Positions 1 to 8,174 of a stretch of DNA of 49,072 nt are shown here, piece by piece. The stretch is taken from assembly GCA_964534415.1 (NCBI GenBank), contig CAZHOL010000002.1, positions 1 through 49,072 on the forward strand, read 5' to 3'. Position 1 is the stretch's first letter; every line of letters begins with the position of its first letter. Made by a program: the position numbers and the translations under genes. This DNA comes from CAYLNC01 sp964534415 (GTDB lineage: Bacteria > Patescibacteriota > Minisyncoccia > Phycocordibacterales > JAACPR01). The notes below the pieces were generated by a model, which saw only the letters and a program-made list of their open reading frames with translations, was not told where the DNA came from and searched no databases.

Positions 1-992
1 ACACCAGTATCAATTCCCTGCTGCAATTTTTTCACATTTGTTACAAACAAGTCATCACCGACGATTTGAATTTTGCTTCCCAATTTCTTTGTGAGCAATT
101 CATATCCTGCCCAATCATCCTCACCCAAGGCGTCTTCTATTGAAACGATTGGATATTTTTCGCAGAGAGCGACATAGTAATCAACCATTTCAGCGCTCGA
201 CAATTTCTTGTTCTCTGTTTTCAATACATACGCGCCGTCTTCATGTAATTCTGAAGCCGCAACATCGAGTGCAACTGAAATTTGTTCTCCTGGTTTGTAG
301 CCAGCCTTTGTTATTGCCTCAATTGTTAAAGCAACCGCCGCCTCATTATTCGGCAAGCTTGGTGCAAAACCTCCTTCATCTCCAACTGTTGTTGGCTGAT
401 TTTGTTCGTGTAAAATTTTCTTCAAAGCGGCGAAAACTTCTGCGCCGGCACGAAGGGCTTCACTAAATTTTTTGAAACCGTGAGGAACAATCATGAACTC
501 CTGGAAGTCTGTCGATTTCTCAGCGTGCTTTCCTCCGTTCAAAATGTTCATCATTGGAACTGGCAACTGAACTTTGTTTTTTGTCTTAGAAATTTTGTTG
601 AAGTATGTATAAAGAGATTTTTTGTTTGCTTTGGCAGAAGCGTGCGCGAAAGCGAGCGAAACACCGAGAATTGCGTTGGCTCCGAGTTTACCCTTGTTCT
701 CTGTTCCGTCCAAATCAATTAGGAACTGATCCAACTTTCTCTGATCAAAATCTTTGCCTTTAATTTTTCCAGCGATAGTTGCGACATTTTTAACCGCTTT
801 CAGTACGCCTTTACCTCCGTATCGTGATTTGTCTCCGTCGCGCAATTCGATGGCTTCATATTTTCCTGTTGAAGCACCTGATGGAACCGCCGCTCGTCCA
901 AATGCACCGTTTGATAAAGTTAGGTCGACCTCGACTGTTGGATTTCCGCGTGAATCGAGAATTTCCCTTGCTAATACTGATTTTATTTTCAT
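1..992 (-). CDS. eno: Enolase (phosphopyruvate hydratase), 3' end cut by window edge
   Basis: Converts 2-phosphoglycerate to phosphoenolpyruvate in lower glycolysis, in the cytoplasm. 330 codons are visible on the minus strand, starting MKIKSVLAREILDSRGNP at 992. The N-terminal fold signature, the SGASTGKYEA mobile loop, NILNGGKHA and the VGDEGGFAP block with its catalytic Glu are all present. The three Mg ligands can be seen in ALDVAASE, SIEDALGEDDW and VGDDLFVTN. The C-terminal quarter of the protein, with the catalytic lysines, lies beyond base 1. It is divergent from the DUF1295 gene at 1051. The identification is secure; the protein is incomplete only because of the window boundary. Confidence 0.97.
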   Translation of the reverse strand, partial: MKIKSVLAREILDSRGNPTVEVDLTLSNGAFGRAAVPSGASTGKYEAIELRDGDKSRYGGKGVLKAVKNVATIAGKIKGKDFDQRKLDQFLIDLDGTENKGKLGANAILGVSLAFAHASAKANKKSLYTYFNKISKTKNKVQLPVPMMNILNGGKHAEKSTDFQEFMIVPHGFKKFSEALRAGAEVFAALKKILHEQNQPTTVGDEGGFAPSLPNNEAAVALTIEAITKAGYKPGEQISVALDVAASELHEDGAYVLKTENKKLSSAEMVDYYVALCEKYPIVSIEDALGEDDWAGYELLTKKLGSKIQIVGDDLFVTNVKKLQQGIDTG

Positions 993-1038
993 ACTTGAAC
1001 AAATTAATTAATAAGTAACTATCATATCAAAAAATTGG

Positions 1039-1044
1039 TATAAT
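1039..1044 (+). promoter_or_regulatory. Extended -10 box of leaderless DUF1295 gene
   Basis: TGGTATAAT ends at 1044 and the ATG is at 1051, exactly 6 bases later. Initiation about 7 bases after the -10 box would start the mRNA on the start codon. It is the first example of a layout repeated across the window. Confidence 0.6.
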
Positions 1045-1050
1045 TTACAA

Positions 1051-1818
1051 ATGACAACAATTTTAATCGCGCTAGCATTTGCTTTGGGCTTTAACATCTT
1101 AATGTTTATTCCCGCTTTCATTTGGAAGACGGACAAGTTGACCGATTTATCATACAGCATCACTTTTTTCGTCATGGCGATTTGGTTATTTGCAAATGGA
1201 AATGGCGGGCATTTTTCTCTGATTGCCCTACTCATGATTTTGATTTGGGCAATTCGCCTCGGTTCATTTTTGTTCATTAGAATTAGAAAGCAAACAAAAG
1301 ACAGCCGATTCGATGGTATGCGCGAAAACTTTTGGAGATTTTTAAGGTTCTGGTTACTACAAGGAATCTCGGTTTGGATAATCATGTTGCCAACTATTTT
1401 ATTTTTTCAAAGTAGCTTCGAAATTTCAGCAACTGAAAAAATAATTGCATTTGTCGGTGTAATTATTTGGATTACAGGATTATTAATTGAATCATTCGCT
1501 GACCAACAGAAATACAAATTCAAACAGAATCCAGAAAATAAAAATAAATGGATTGAAACGGGTCTCTGGAAAAAGTCTCGTCATCCAAACTATCTCGGCG
1601 AAATCATGGTTTGGATTGGTGTTTACATTTTCTGTGTGCCTTTTCTTTCGACGACAGCGGCAATCGCGGCCATCATCTCTCCTTTATTTATTTTCACTTT
1701 AATTAAATTCGTGAGCGGTGTCCCTCTTCTCGAAAAATCAGCAGATGCGAAATGGGGCCAAAATCCAGACTATGTGAAATACAAGCAAGAAAGTGGTATA
1801 ATACTCCCTAAGATATAA
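1051..1818 (+). CDS. DUF1295 / steroid 5-alpha-reductase-like integral membrane protein
   Basis: 255-residue polytopic membrane protein with about seven hydrophobic segments. The C-terminal signature SRHPNYLGEIMVWIG is typical of DUF1295 proteins, related to the isoprenylcysteine methyltransferase and steroid 5-alpha-reductase folds, in which this block binds the cofactor. The substrate is unknown; a role in modifying a lipid or isoprenoid is only an inference from the family. It is the first gene of a four-gene plus-strand operon (1051-3587) with gaps of 1-3 bases. The start codon sits 6 bases after a TGGTATAAT box, so the mRNA is probably leaderless. Confidence 0.85.
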   Translation: MTTILIALAFALGFNILMFIPAFIWKTDKLTDLSYSITFFVMAIWLFANGNGGHFSLIALLMILIWAIRLGSFLFIRIRKQTKDSRFDGMRENFWRFLRFWLLQGISVWIIMLPTILFFQSSFEISATEKIIAFVGVIIWITGLLIESFADQQKYKFKQNPENKNKWIETGLWKKSRHPNYLGEIMVWIGVYIFCVPFLSTTAAIAAIISPLFIFTLIKFVSGVPLLEKSADAKWGQNPDYVKYKQESGIILPKI

Positions 1819-1821
1819 ATT

Positions 1822-2703
1822 ATGTTAGAAAAAATTAAAGAAAATAAAGCGCTTTTTATTAGAATAATTTTAGGGATTGTGGTCATTATTGCTGTCGGGT
1901 ATTCATTAATCACATCTCAAGTTACAAACAAAAAATATGGTGACCGTATCGACACCCTTAATGAGCGCGTTCAAATATTGGAGGATCAATTCGCCGTGTT
2001 ACGCGATGAGAACGTTAACCTTTCTAATGCATTACAACGTGCGCAGGAAACTGCTTCAGCTGTTGAGAGTAGGCTAAAAAAGGTAAACAACACAGTCGGT
2101 GATCTAACAAAATTGGCACAAACTGATCCAGAGCTTCTTCAAAAATATTCCAAAGTATTTTTCCTGAACGAACATTATGCACCCCCATCTCTTGCAGAAA
2201 TCCCAACCAAATACACTTCTGGCGGAAGGACTTTAAAAATTCATTCGAAAGTTGCTAAACATCTAAATAATCTACTCGAAGCAGCCGAAGACGATGATTT
2301 GGATTTGAAAGTCACATCGGCATTCAGATCATTCAATGAACAACAAAATTTGAAATCAAACTATTCAGTGACTTACGGCGCCGGTACTGCAAACACATTC
2401 TCTGCCGACCAAGGATATTCTGAACATCAGCTCGGTACTGCAGTAGATTTTACAACTACAACGATTGGAGGAACTACACTCGCATTTGCAGATACACCTG
2501 AATTCAAGTGGCTTCAAAAAAATGCTGCAAAGTATGGATTTACATTGTCATATCCTGAAGGAAATTCCTACTATGTTTACGAGCCATGGCACTGGAGATT
2601 CGTCAGTCGTGATTTGGCAGAAGATTTGGCCGACGATGGTAAATTCTTCTACGACCTAGATCAGCGCGAGATTGATAAATATTTAACAGACTTCTTCGAC
2701 TAA
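1822..2703 (+). CDS. VanY-type D-alanyl-D-alanine carboxypeptidase (peptidase M15B)
   Basis: 293 residues: a single N-terminal membrane anchor (about 12-30), a coiled-coil stalk (about 40-95), and a C-terminal M15 zinc peptidase domain. The domain shows SAFRSFNEQ, the zinc-site block GYSEHQLGTAVDF with its His and Asp, and the C-terminal EPWHWRFV with the last zinc His. This family trims the terminal D-Ala from peptidoglycan stem peptides outside the membrane. It starts 3 bases after the preceding stop and has no obvious Shine-Dalgarno site. The neighbouring membrane proteins suggest an envelope operon. Confidence 0.93.
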   Translation: MLEKIKENKALFIRIILGIVVIIAVGYSLITSQVTNKKYGDRIDTLNERVQILEDQFAVLRDENVNLSNALQRAQETASAVESRLKKVNNTVGDLTKLAQTDPELLQKYSKVFFLNEHYAPPSLAEIPTKYTSGGRTLKIHSKVAKHLNNLLEAAEDDDLDLKVTSAFRSFNEQQNLKSNYSVTYGAGTANTFSADQGYSEHQLGTAVDFTTTTIGGTTLAFADTPEFKWLQKNAAKYGFTLSYPEGNSYYVYEPWHWRFVSRDLAEDLADDGKFFYDLDQREIDKYLTDFFD

Positions 2704-2704
2704 T

Positions 2705-3136
2705 ATGGAAACAATCGGACTATTTCTTTTCATTGCTGGATTAATAATTGGGCTTGGGGCTGTGACAGTTATTGATTTCCACGGATTCCTCGGACGCAAA
2801 TCACAATATTGGACCGAGGCGACAACTCGGACACATAAAATCACCAAACCCCTAATCTGGATCGGCACAATTCTCGCAATAATTGGTGGAACTATTTTCT
2901 ATCAAAATCCCGAGATGGAGTTCGCCATATGGCATGGGGTAATTGCGGTTGTACTAGTGTTAAATGGAATTTTCCTATCGTTCTCTGTTAGTCCCTTTCT
3001 CATTCAAAGAGAGAAAGAAGGTCGTGCAAGCGAGCTGCTTCCAAACATTTGGCAAATAAAAATCACAGCAAGCTTCATTGCCTCTTTCATTGGTTGGTGG
3101 TCAGCAGTTGTATTGTTAGTTTTGCAATTAGTTTAA
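2705..3136 (+). CDS. Small integral membrane protein of unknown function
   Basis: 143 residues with four predicted membrane segments: about 5-23, 48-66, 76-96 and a final one near 120-141. A polar loop holds GFLGRKSQYWTEATTRTHK after the first segment. I do not recognise the family. The gene begins 1 base after the VanY stop and ends 1 base before the next gene, so it is co-transcribed with envelope genes. Its product probably sits in the cytoplasmic membrane; no catalytic motif is visible. Confidence 0.75.
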   Translation: METIGLFLFIAGLIIGLGAVTVIDFHGFLGRKSQYWTEATTRTHKITKPLIWIGTILAIIGGTIFYQNPEMEFAIWHGVIAVVLVLNGIFLSFSVSPFLIQREKEGRASELLPNIWQIKITASFIASFIGWWSAVVLLVLQLV

Positions 3137-3137
3137 T

Positions 3138-3587
3138 ATGAAGAAATTTCCAAATAATTTTGATCCAGAATTTAAACCGGATTTAACTCCGAAAGAAATG
3201 CTCGAGTTAGGAGTTTTTGGAGGTTTATACATGTCAGACAAACCAACAGAATATCCGCGTGATTGGTTTGAAAAAGCAAAGCTTTCCCCTGATCACAAAC
3301 GCCACGCCGAGTTAAACTATTTTAAAGTAAATGCCAGCCAACCTCTCTCAGTCTGGCAAGCCAAAGGATGGATCAATCCTCAGGATCCACGCGGATGGTT
3401 TGAATGGTATTGTAGATATTTTCTCGGTCGCAGAACTGATGACGACAAGCGTCAAATTAAACGATGGAAAGCTATGCGTCGACATATTGCACAGATTGCT
3501 AAAAATTGCCGAGCCGGAGACCACAATTGTCACAGAAAACAACGCCAAGCATTATTGCACTGGGCATACGACAGTAGAAAATTCTAA
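3138..3587 (+). CDS. Conserved-looking Trp/Arg-rich soluble protein of unknown function
   Basis: 149 residues with no membrane segment or signal peptide. Striking aromatic and basic blocks are YPRDWFEKAKLS, WINPQDPRGWFEWYCRYF and RRTDDDKRQIKRWKAMRRH, with two cysteines near the C terminus (KNCRAGDHNCHRKQRQ). The composition and the regular spacing of Trp and Arg suggest a conserved compact fold, possibly nucleic-acid binding, but I cannot name a family. It is the last gene of the 1051-3587 operon and is convergent with the rRNA methyltransferase; the two stops are 1 base apart. Confidence 0.75.
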   Translation: MKKFPNNFDPEFKPDLTPKEMLELGVFGGLYMSDKPTEYPRDWFEKAKLSPDHKRHAELNYFKVNASQPLSVWQAKGWINPQDPRGWFEWYCRYFLGRRTDDDKRQIKRWKAMRRHIAQIAKNCRAGDHNCHRKQRQALLHWAYDSRKF

Positions 3588-3588
3588 T

Positions 3589-4341
3589 CTATTTCAAAGT
3601 CTCCTTGTGCTCCGTGCTCCATTTGTATAGCACGACCGCTGCGCTCGCAGCTGCATTCAGCGATTCGCATTTTGGATTCATCGGAATTTTCAATAGAATA
3701 TCGCAAGCTTCTTTTGTTTTCTCTCGCAAACCCTTGCCCTCATTACCAAGAACAAATACTGTTGGTTTATCAAATTTTTCATCATGCAAACTGACGGTTG
3801 CCTCTCCATCTAATCCATAAATCCAAAATCCGCGTTTTTTTAAATCTTCAATTGTAGTATTCACATTCCCTATCGCAACTAATGGAATTTTAAAAGCCAT
3901 ACCAGAAGAAACTTTTACAACAGTTCCATTCACGGGCGCCTGATTATGTTCAGGGATAAAAACAGCTGAAACACCAAATGCTGCTGCGGAACGAATAACG
4001 GCTCCAACATTGTGCGGATCCTCTACCTCACCCAGCAACAAAATTGAAGTGTTTGCAGTAATCTCTAGCTTCTCAATGAAGTCTTTGTACTCAACAACCA
4101 AATCGTTTGCTAAAATTCGTGCCACCATTCCGTTGTGTGTTGCACCACTCGGCAAATTACCGCCAATTTTTTGATTGTCGACCATATTAATCTTGATTCC
4201 ATTTTTCTTGGCTAAATTTCTCCACTCAAGATTTTCCTCTGAATCTGTAAAATATAATTCCTTGATCGAATCTGGTCGAAACAACATCGCTTCTGAAACA
4301 GAATGTTTTCCGTATATAAAAATGTTTTTCTTGTCGCGCAT
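3589..4341 (-). CDS. rlmB: SpoU/TrmH-family RNA 2'-O-methyltransferase (RlmB-like)
   Basis: 250 residues. An N-terminal substrate-binding domain starts FIYGKHSVSEAM, followed by the SPOUT methyltransferase domain with all three family motifs: VEDPHNVGAVIRSAAAFG (motif 1), VFVLGNEGKGL (motif 2) and IPMNPKCESLNAAASAAV (motif 3, with the trefoil-knot SAM site). This layout matches RlmB, which methylates G2251 of 23S rRNA, and its close relatives. The exact target nucleotide cannot be proven from sequence. It lies 1 base downstream of the ABC-F gene and is probably co-transcribed with it. Confidence 0.9.
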   Translation of the reverse strand: MRDKKNIFIYGKHSVSEAMLFRPDSIKELYFTDSEENLEWRNLAKKNGIKINMVDNQKIGGNLPSGATHNGMVARILANDLVVEYKDFIEKLEITANTSILLLGEVEDPHNVGAVIRSAAAFGVSAVFIPEHNQAPVNGTVVKVSSGMAFKIPLVAIGNVNTTIEDLKKRGFWIYGLDGEATVSLHDEKFDKPTVFVLGNEGKGLREKTKEACDILLKIPMNPKCESLNAAASAAVVLYKWSTEHKETLK

Positions 4342-4342
4342 A

Positions 4343-5788
4343 TTATAATTTTAATTCTTCATCAATTCTAATGTCTTTCAAAAATTCTGGAACGTGACTA
4401 ACAATAATCATAGCACCTTTGTAGTCGTGCAGTGCTTTGGCAATCACCGGCAAATGACGAAAGTTTATGTGGTTAGTCGGCTCGTCGAGAATCAACAATC
4501 CAGGTCGCAACAATACCAATTGTGCGAAAGCCACTAGACCTTTTTGTCCTTCAGACAAATCTCCAATTTTATGATCCATAATTTCTCGTGTCAGCAAAAA
4601 TCCTGCAGCGGTTGATCGTATCATGTGTTCATCCGGTCTCTTCATAACTTTCTCTAGAGCGCGATAAACAGTATCTTCAAAATTCAATGTGGAAAAGTCC
4701 TGGCGGTAGTACCCAACAACGACATTCGGTGCGATTTTGGCGCCTTCACTTTTTCCGCTAGCCAATGTTTCAAGTAAAGTTGTCTTTCCAATCCCGTTAG
4801 GACCGCTCAACAATAGATGCTGATTTTTTCTGAGAGAAATTTTTGCCTTCTTTTCCTTTATTTTGTGATTCTCCATAATCGTGTACGAAGAAATATTCAT
4901 CACCTCAACTGGCAATGGTTCCTGCGCTGGAATTTGAAAGGCACGAATAGTGTGATCGTCTTTACGCTCATCGACTTTGTTTTCTTCCATTTCTTCGATC
5001 TCTACTCGCAACTTTTTGGCAATCAAACGCATTTTTCCTCCCTTGGCAGCGAAAAAGTTCACCTTGTCTTTGTTCTCCTGAATCTTTTTATCGTACTGAG
5101 CATTTTTTCTTTTTTCTTTTTCAATTCTGATTCCAATTTGTTCAACCACGTCGAAATAGTTTCCGACATATAATTCGACTTGTTTGTTGTATACGTTCAA
5201 ATACAAAACTCCTTGCGTAAATTTGTTCAAGAAATCAGCATCGTGAGAAATAACAATCACCGTCTTTTTGTAATCAATCAAAAACTTTGTCAGGTGTTCA
5301 ATGCCTGCTTTGTCCAAATTGTTTGTGGGCTCATCTAGCAATAACAAATCTGGATTTTGAATAAGAGCAGAAGCGAGCAACAACCGCGCCTGTTGCCCTC
5401 CAGAAAATGTTTTGATTGTTTTATCGTGATCTGCGTGCAAATTGACCACTTCTAAAACTTCATCAATTCTTGGATCGATATCATAGACTTTTTCTTTGAA
5501 ACATTTTTCAAAAAATTCGCGAACAGTTAGAGCCATTTCATCACGAGGAATCACCTGACGTGCAGTTGCAATTGAAAGTCTGTGTGCCCGGTGAATTTTT
5601 CCTGAAGTTGGTTCCAATTCTCCGTTTATCAACTTGAACAGAGTGCTTTTACCCGCACCGTTTTGACCCATCAATGTAATTTTACTGCCCCGTCTAATTG
5701 GAAAGTTTGCCTCAATCAAAATTGGGCGAAATTCGGAGTGTCCGAATGAAACGTCTTCAAATTTTAGAATGGATTCGTTGCTTGACAT
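4343..5788 (-). CDS. ABC-F family ATPase (ribosome-associated, non-transport)
   Basis: 481 residues with two tandem ABC domains and no membrane segments. Domain 1 has Walker A GQNGAGKST, signature FSGGQQARL and Walker B LLLLDEPTNNLD. Domain 2 has GPNGIGKTT, signature LSEGQKGLV and LLILDEPTNH. The charged linker (about 235-285) is rich in Lys and Glu, as in the P-site tRNA interaction motif of ABC-F proteins. Members act on ribosomes as translation factors or antibiotic-protection factors. Which subgroup this belongs to is not clear. It is divergent from the flavoprotein gene at 5850. Confidence 0.92.
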   Translation of the reverse strand: MSSNESILKFEDVSFGHSEFRPILIEANFPIRRGSKITLMGQNGAGKSTLFKLINGELEPTSGKIHRAHRLSIATARQVIPRDEMALTVREFFEKCFKEKVYDIDPRIDEVLEVVNLHADHDKTIKTFSGGQQARLLLASALIQNPDLLLLDEPTNNLDKAGIEHLTKFLIDYKKTVIVISHDADFLNKFTQGVLYLNVYNKQVELYVGNYFDVVEQIGIRIEKEKRKNAQYDKKIQENKDKVNFFAAKGGKMRLIAKKLRVEIEEMEENKVDERKDDHTIRAFQIPAQEPLPVEVMNISSYTIMENHKIKEKKAKISLRKNQHLLLSGPNGIGKTTLLETLASGKSEGAKIAPNVVVGYYRQDFSTLNFEDTVYRALEKVMKRPDEHMIRSTAAGFLLTREIMDHKIGDLSEGQKGLVAFAQLVLLRPGLLILDEPTNHINFRHLPVIAKALHDYKGAMIIVSHVPEFLKDIRIDEELKL

Positions 5789-5849
5789 TAGTGTTGTATT
5801 TTGTCATAATTTCCCTGATTTAGCAAGTGCTATCTCTACTTTATACAAT

Positions 5850-7094
5850 ATGAAATTCAAAGAACACTACGACGTAATAGTGATTGGAGGTGGCGCATCG
5901 GGAATGATGGCTGCTGGCGTTGCCGCTGAGCGCGGTAAGTCTGTTCTCATATTAGAAAAGAATCAGAAAATCGGTGAGAAACTTGGCATCACTGGTGGAG
6001 GTCGCTGCAATATAACTAACGCAGAATATGACATTCACGCTATGCTTTCTAATTATGGTAAAGCAAAACCTTTCCTGTATTCCGCTTTTGCACAATTTGG
6101 TGTCGAGGATACTTTCAAATTTTTTGAGTCGCGAGGAATGGAAATTGTTGTTGAAGCTCGCAAACGAGCCTTCCCAAAATCACAGCGAGCGTTAGATGTT
6201 GTTAATCTAATGAAGAAATTTATCAAGAAGCCCAATGTTAAAATTCTCACTGGCTATCCAGTCACTAAAATTTTAACAAGTGATGGAAAAATTTCCGGAG
6301 TTAAAGTTCACCGCACCACCTTTACCGCAGACAATTATATTCTATCTGTTGGTGGTGCATCCCATCCTGAAACGGGATCGACCGGTGACGGATTCAAATG
6401 GTTAGAGGAAATTGGTCACAAGGTCAGCAAACCCAGCCCTGATATTGTTCCGCTGAAATCTTCGGACAAGTGGGTTCACAATTTGTCAGGGACTTCTCTA
6501 TCGTTTATGAAGATTACATTCTATGTTGATGGGGTCAAAGCTTTCTCAAAAGAAGGAAAGATTCTTTTCACACATTTTGGATTATCTGGTCCACTAATTT
6601 TGAATTCTGCAAAACAAGTTTCTGAATTATTGAAATCTGGCGAAGTCACTGCAAAAATTGATTGTTACCCGGACACCGATCTAGGAACTCTCGACAAAAA
6701 GATTTTGAAAACTTTCGATGACAACAAAAATAAAGAATATAGAAATATTTTGAAAGCTATCACTCCTGCTGGAATGTCTGATGTGCTTTTGAACTTCAGA
6801 ATTGTGCCTACTCTCGATACTAAGGTGCACAGCATTTCCAAAGAACAACGCCGAAAAATTGCTGAGCTACTAAAAAATCTTCCGGTGAAAATTGATGGAC
6901 TCATGGGCATGGATCGTGCGGTGGTTTCCGATGGTGGAGTGGTTTTGGAGGAAGTAGATATGAAAACTATGCGATCAAAAGTCTTTCCAAACTTATTCTT
7001 CACAGGTGATATTCTCCATATAAATCGGCCTTCTGGTGGCTTTTCGCTTCAATTATGTTGGACAACTGGATATATTGCAGGTCAGAATGTGTAA
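5850..7094 (+). CDS. HI0933/YhiN-family FAD-dependent oxidoreductase
   Basis: 414 residues from the ATG at 5850. A longer frame opens at 5769, but it would overlap the divergent ABC-F start and adds 27 residues before the conserved dinucleotide fold. The Rossmann motif VIVIGGGASGMMAAG, the TGGGRCNITN block and the C-terminal FTGDILHINRPSGGFSLQ are hallmarks of the HI0933/BaiN flavoprotein family. Members bind FAD and probably NAD(P)H; the physiological substrate is generally unknown. It is monocistronic, followed by the cold-shock promoter. Confidence 0.92.
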   Translation: MKFKEHYDVIVIGGGASGMMAAGVAAERGKSVLILEKNQKIGEKLGITGGGRCNITNAEYDIHAMLSNYGKAKPFLYSAFAQFGVEDTFKFFESRGMEIVVEARKRAFPKSQRALDVVNLMKKFIKKPNVKILTGYPVTKILTSDGKISGVKVHRTTFTADNYILSVGGASHPETGSTGDGFKWLEEIGHKVSKPSPDIVPLKSSDKWVHNLSGTSLSFMKITFYVDGVKAFSKEGKILFTHFGLSGPLILNSAKQVSELLKSGEVTAKIDCYPDTDLGTLDKKILKTFDDNKNKEYRNILKAITPAGMSDVLLNFRIVPTLDTKVHSISKEQRRKIAELLKNLPVKIDGLMGMDRAVVSDGGVVLEEVDMKTMRSKVFPNLFFTGDILHINRPSGGFSLQLCWTTGYIAGQNV

Positions 7095-7101
7095 AAATAG
7101 A

Positions 7102-7130
7102 TTGACAAAACGATTCAAATAGTATATGAT
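7102..7130 (+). promoter_or_regulatory. Consensus sigma-70-type promoter of cold-shock gene
   Basis: TTGACA at 7102-7107, 17-base spacer, TATGAT at 7125-7130. Transcription should begin near 7137, leaving a leader of about 86 bases before the ATG at 7223. Long leaders are typical of cold-shock mRNAs, whose structure is temperature-sensitive, but no specific thermosensor was identified. Confidence 0.85.
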
Positions 7131-7222
7131 ACTCCTTGTCAAATAGTAACTAAGTTAAAGGTCAAAAGCGTTTATCTTTAGGTATCTTATTTGAATTAAT
7201 CAATTAATTTTTTTAAAGAAAA

Positions 7223-7423
7223 ATGCAAAGAGGAACAATTGTCCGAGTTATGGACAAGGGGTACGGATTTATCAAGACAGAAGGACAGGCTAAAGACCTT
7301 TTCTTCCACTCAAACGAATTGCAGAACGTAAAGTTCGATGATTTGCGAGAGGGAGACGCTGTTGAGTTCGAAATCGCACAGGGCGAGAAAGGACCACAGG
7401 CTATCAAAGTTAGCCGAGTCTAA
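7223..7423 (+). CDS. Cold-shock domain protein (CspA family)
   Basis: 66 residues, the normal length of a single cold-shock domain. RNP1 is seen as KGYGFIKTEG (residues 12-21) and RNP2 as DLFFHSNEL (26-34). Such proteins bind single-stranded RNA and DNA, melt mRNA structure and act as RNA chaperones. The gene stands alone, with its own consensus promoter, an 86-base leader and a strong terminator, so it is probably highly expressed. No clear Shine-Dalgarno site precedes the ATG (an A-rich stretch instead). Confidence 0.96.
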   Translation: MQRGTIVRVMDKGYGFIKTEGQAKDLFFHSNELQNVKFDDLREGDAVEFEIAQGEKGPQAIKVSRV

Positions 7424-7431
7424 CAATCCTC

Positions 7432-7457
7432 AAAAAACCGCCTTCGGGCGGTTTTTT
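7432..7457. terminator. Bidirectional intrinsic terminator
   Basis: AAAAAACCGCC, loop TTCG, then GGCGGTTTTTT: a perfect 11-bp stem with a UUCG-type loop and T runs on both strands. It ends the cold-shock gene and, from the other side, the ABC export operon whose last stop is at 7482. Confidence 0.95.
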
Positions 7458-7481
7458 GTTTTATCTTATAATATTTAAATA

Positions 7482-8171
7482 TTATTTTTTCAAAATTTGC
7501 TCTCTATCAATCACACCGTCACTCAAATGAACAATCCTGTCTGTTTCTAATCCGTATTCTTGTTCATGAGTAACCATAATAATTGTCTGACCCTTCTTAT
7601 TCAACTCTTTCAAAACATCAATCACTTTTCGCGCCGATTCCCCATCAAGGTTTGCAGTTGGCTCATCAGCAAAAAGAATTTTAGGTTTATGAGCGATAGC
7701 TCGAGCAATAGAAACTCGCTGCTGCTCTCCACCAGAAAGCTGACTTGGTAAATTGTGCGTTTGTTTTGTGAGACCTAATTCATTTAGAATCTCTTCGGCT
7801 CTTTCGAATGCCCGCATTGTCGATTGACCCTGCATCATTAACGGCACCGCTACATTCTCAACTGCAGTCAATTCTGGCACCAATGCGTAATCTTGAAAAA
7901 TATAGCCCATCTGTTCGAGCCTAAAAGTTGTCTTATCCGAATTAGACAATTTCAAAACATCTCTACCCTCAATATGTATTTCACCTGATGTTGGTTCATC
8001 TAAAAGACTCAACTGATAAAGTAGCGTTGACTTGCCGGCACCAGATCTTCCCATGATAGCTAAAAATTCTCCGTCTTTAACGCCGATATCAATCCCCTTT
8101 AAAACATGTGTGAAAACTTCGCCGTTTTTAAAAGTCTTCACAATTTTTTTGCCCTCAATGATGTATTTCAT
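7482..8171 (-). CDS. ABC transporter ATP-binding protein (LolD/MacB type)
   Basis: 229 residues, one complete ABC domain. Walker A is GRSGAGKST (about 42-50), the Q loop follows at YIFQDYALVPEL, the signature is LSGGEQQRVSIARAI, Walker B is ILFADEPTANLD and the switch His is in MVTHEQEYG. The FADEPTANLD form and the short length are typical of the MacB/LolD/FtsE group that partners FtsX-fold permeases. It is the last gene of a three-gene operon with the permease and adaptor immediately upstream; it powers that exporter from the cytoplasmic face. Confidence 0.95.
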   Translation of the reverse strand: MKYIIEGKKIVKTFKNGEVFTHVLKGIDIGVKDGEFLAIMGRSGAGKSTLLYQLSLLDEPTSGEIHIEGRDVLKLSNSDKTTFRLEQMGYIFQDYALVPELTAVENVAVPLMMQGQSTMRAFERAEEILNELGLTKQTHNLPSQLSGGEQQRVSIARAIAHKPKILFADEPTANLDGESARKVIDVLKELNKKGQTIIMVTHEQEYGLETDRIVHLSDGVIDREQILKK

Positions 8172-8174
8172 AAA

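Noticed and set aside
5769..5849. Upstream extension of the flavoprotein gene
   Set aside because: It would overlap the divergent ABC-F start, and it adds sequence before the Rossmann strand that the family does not have.
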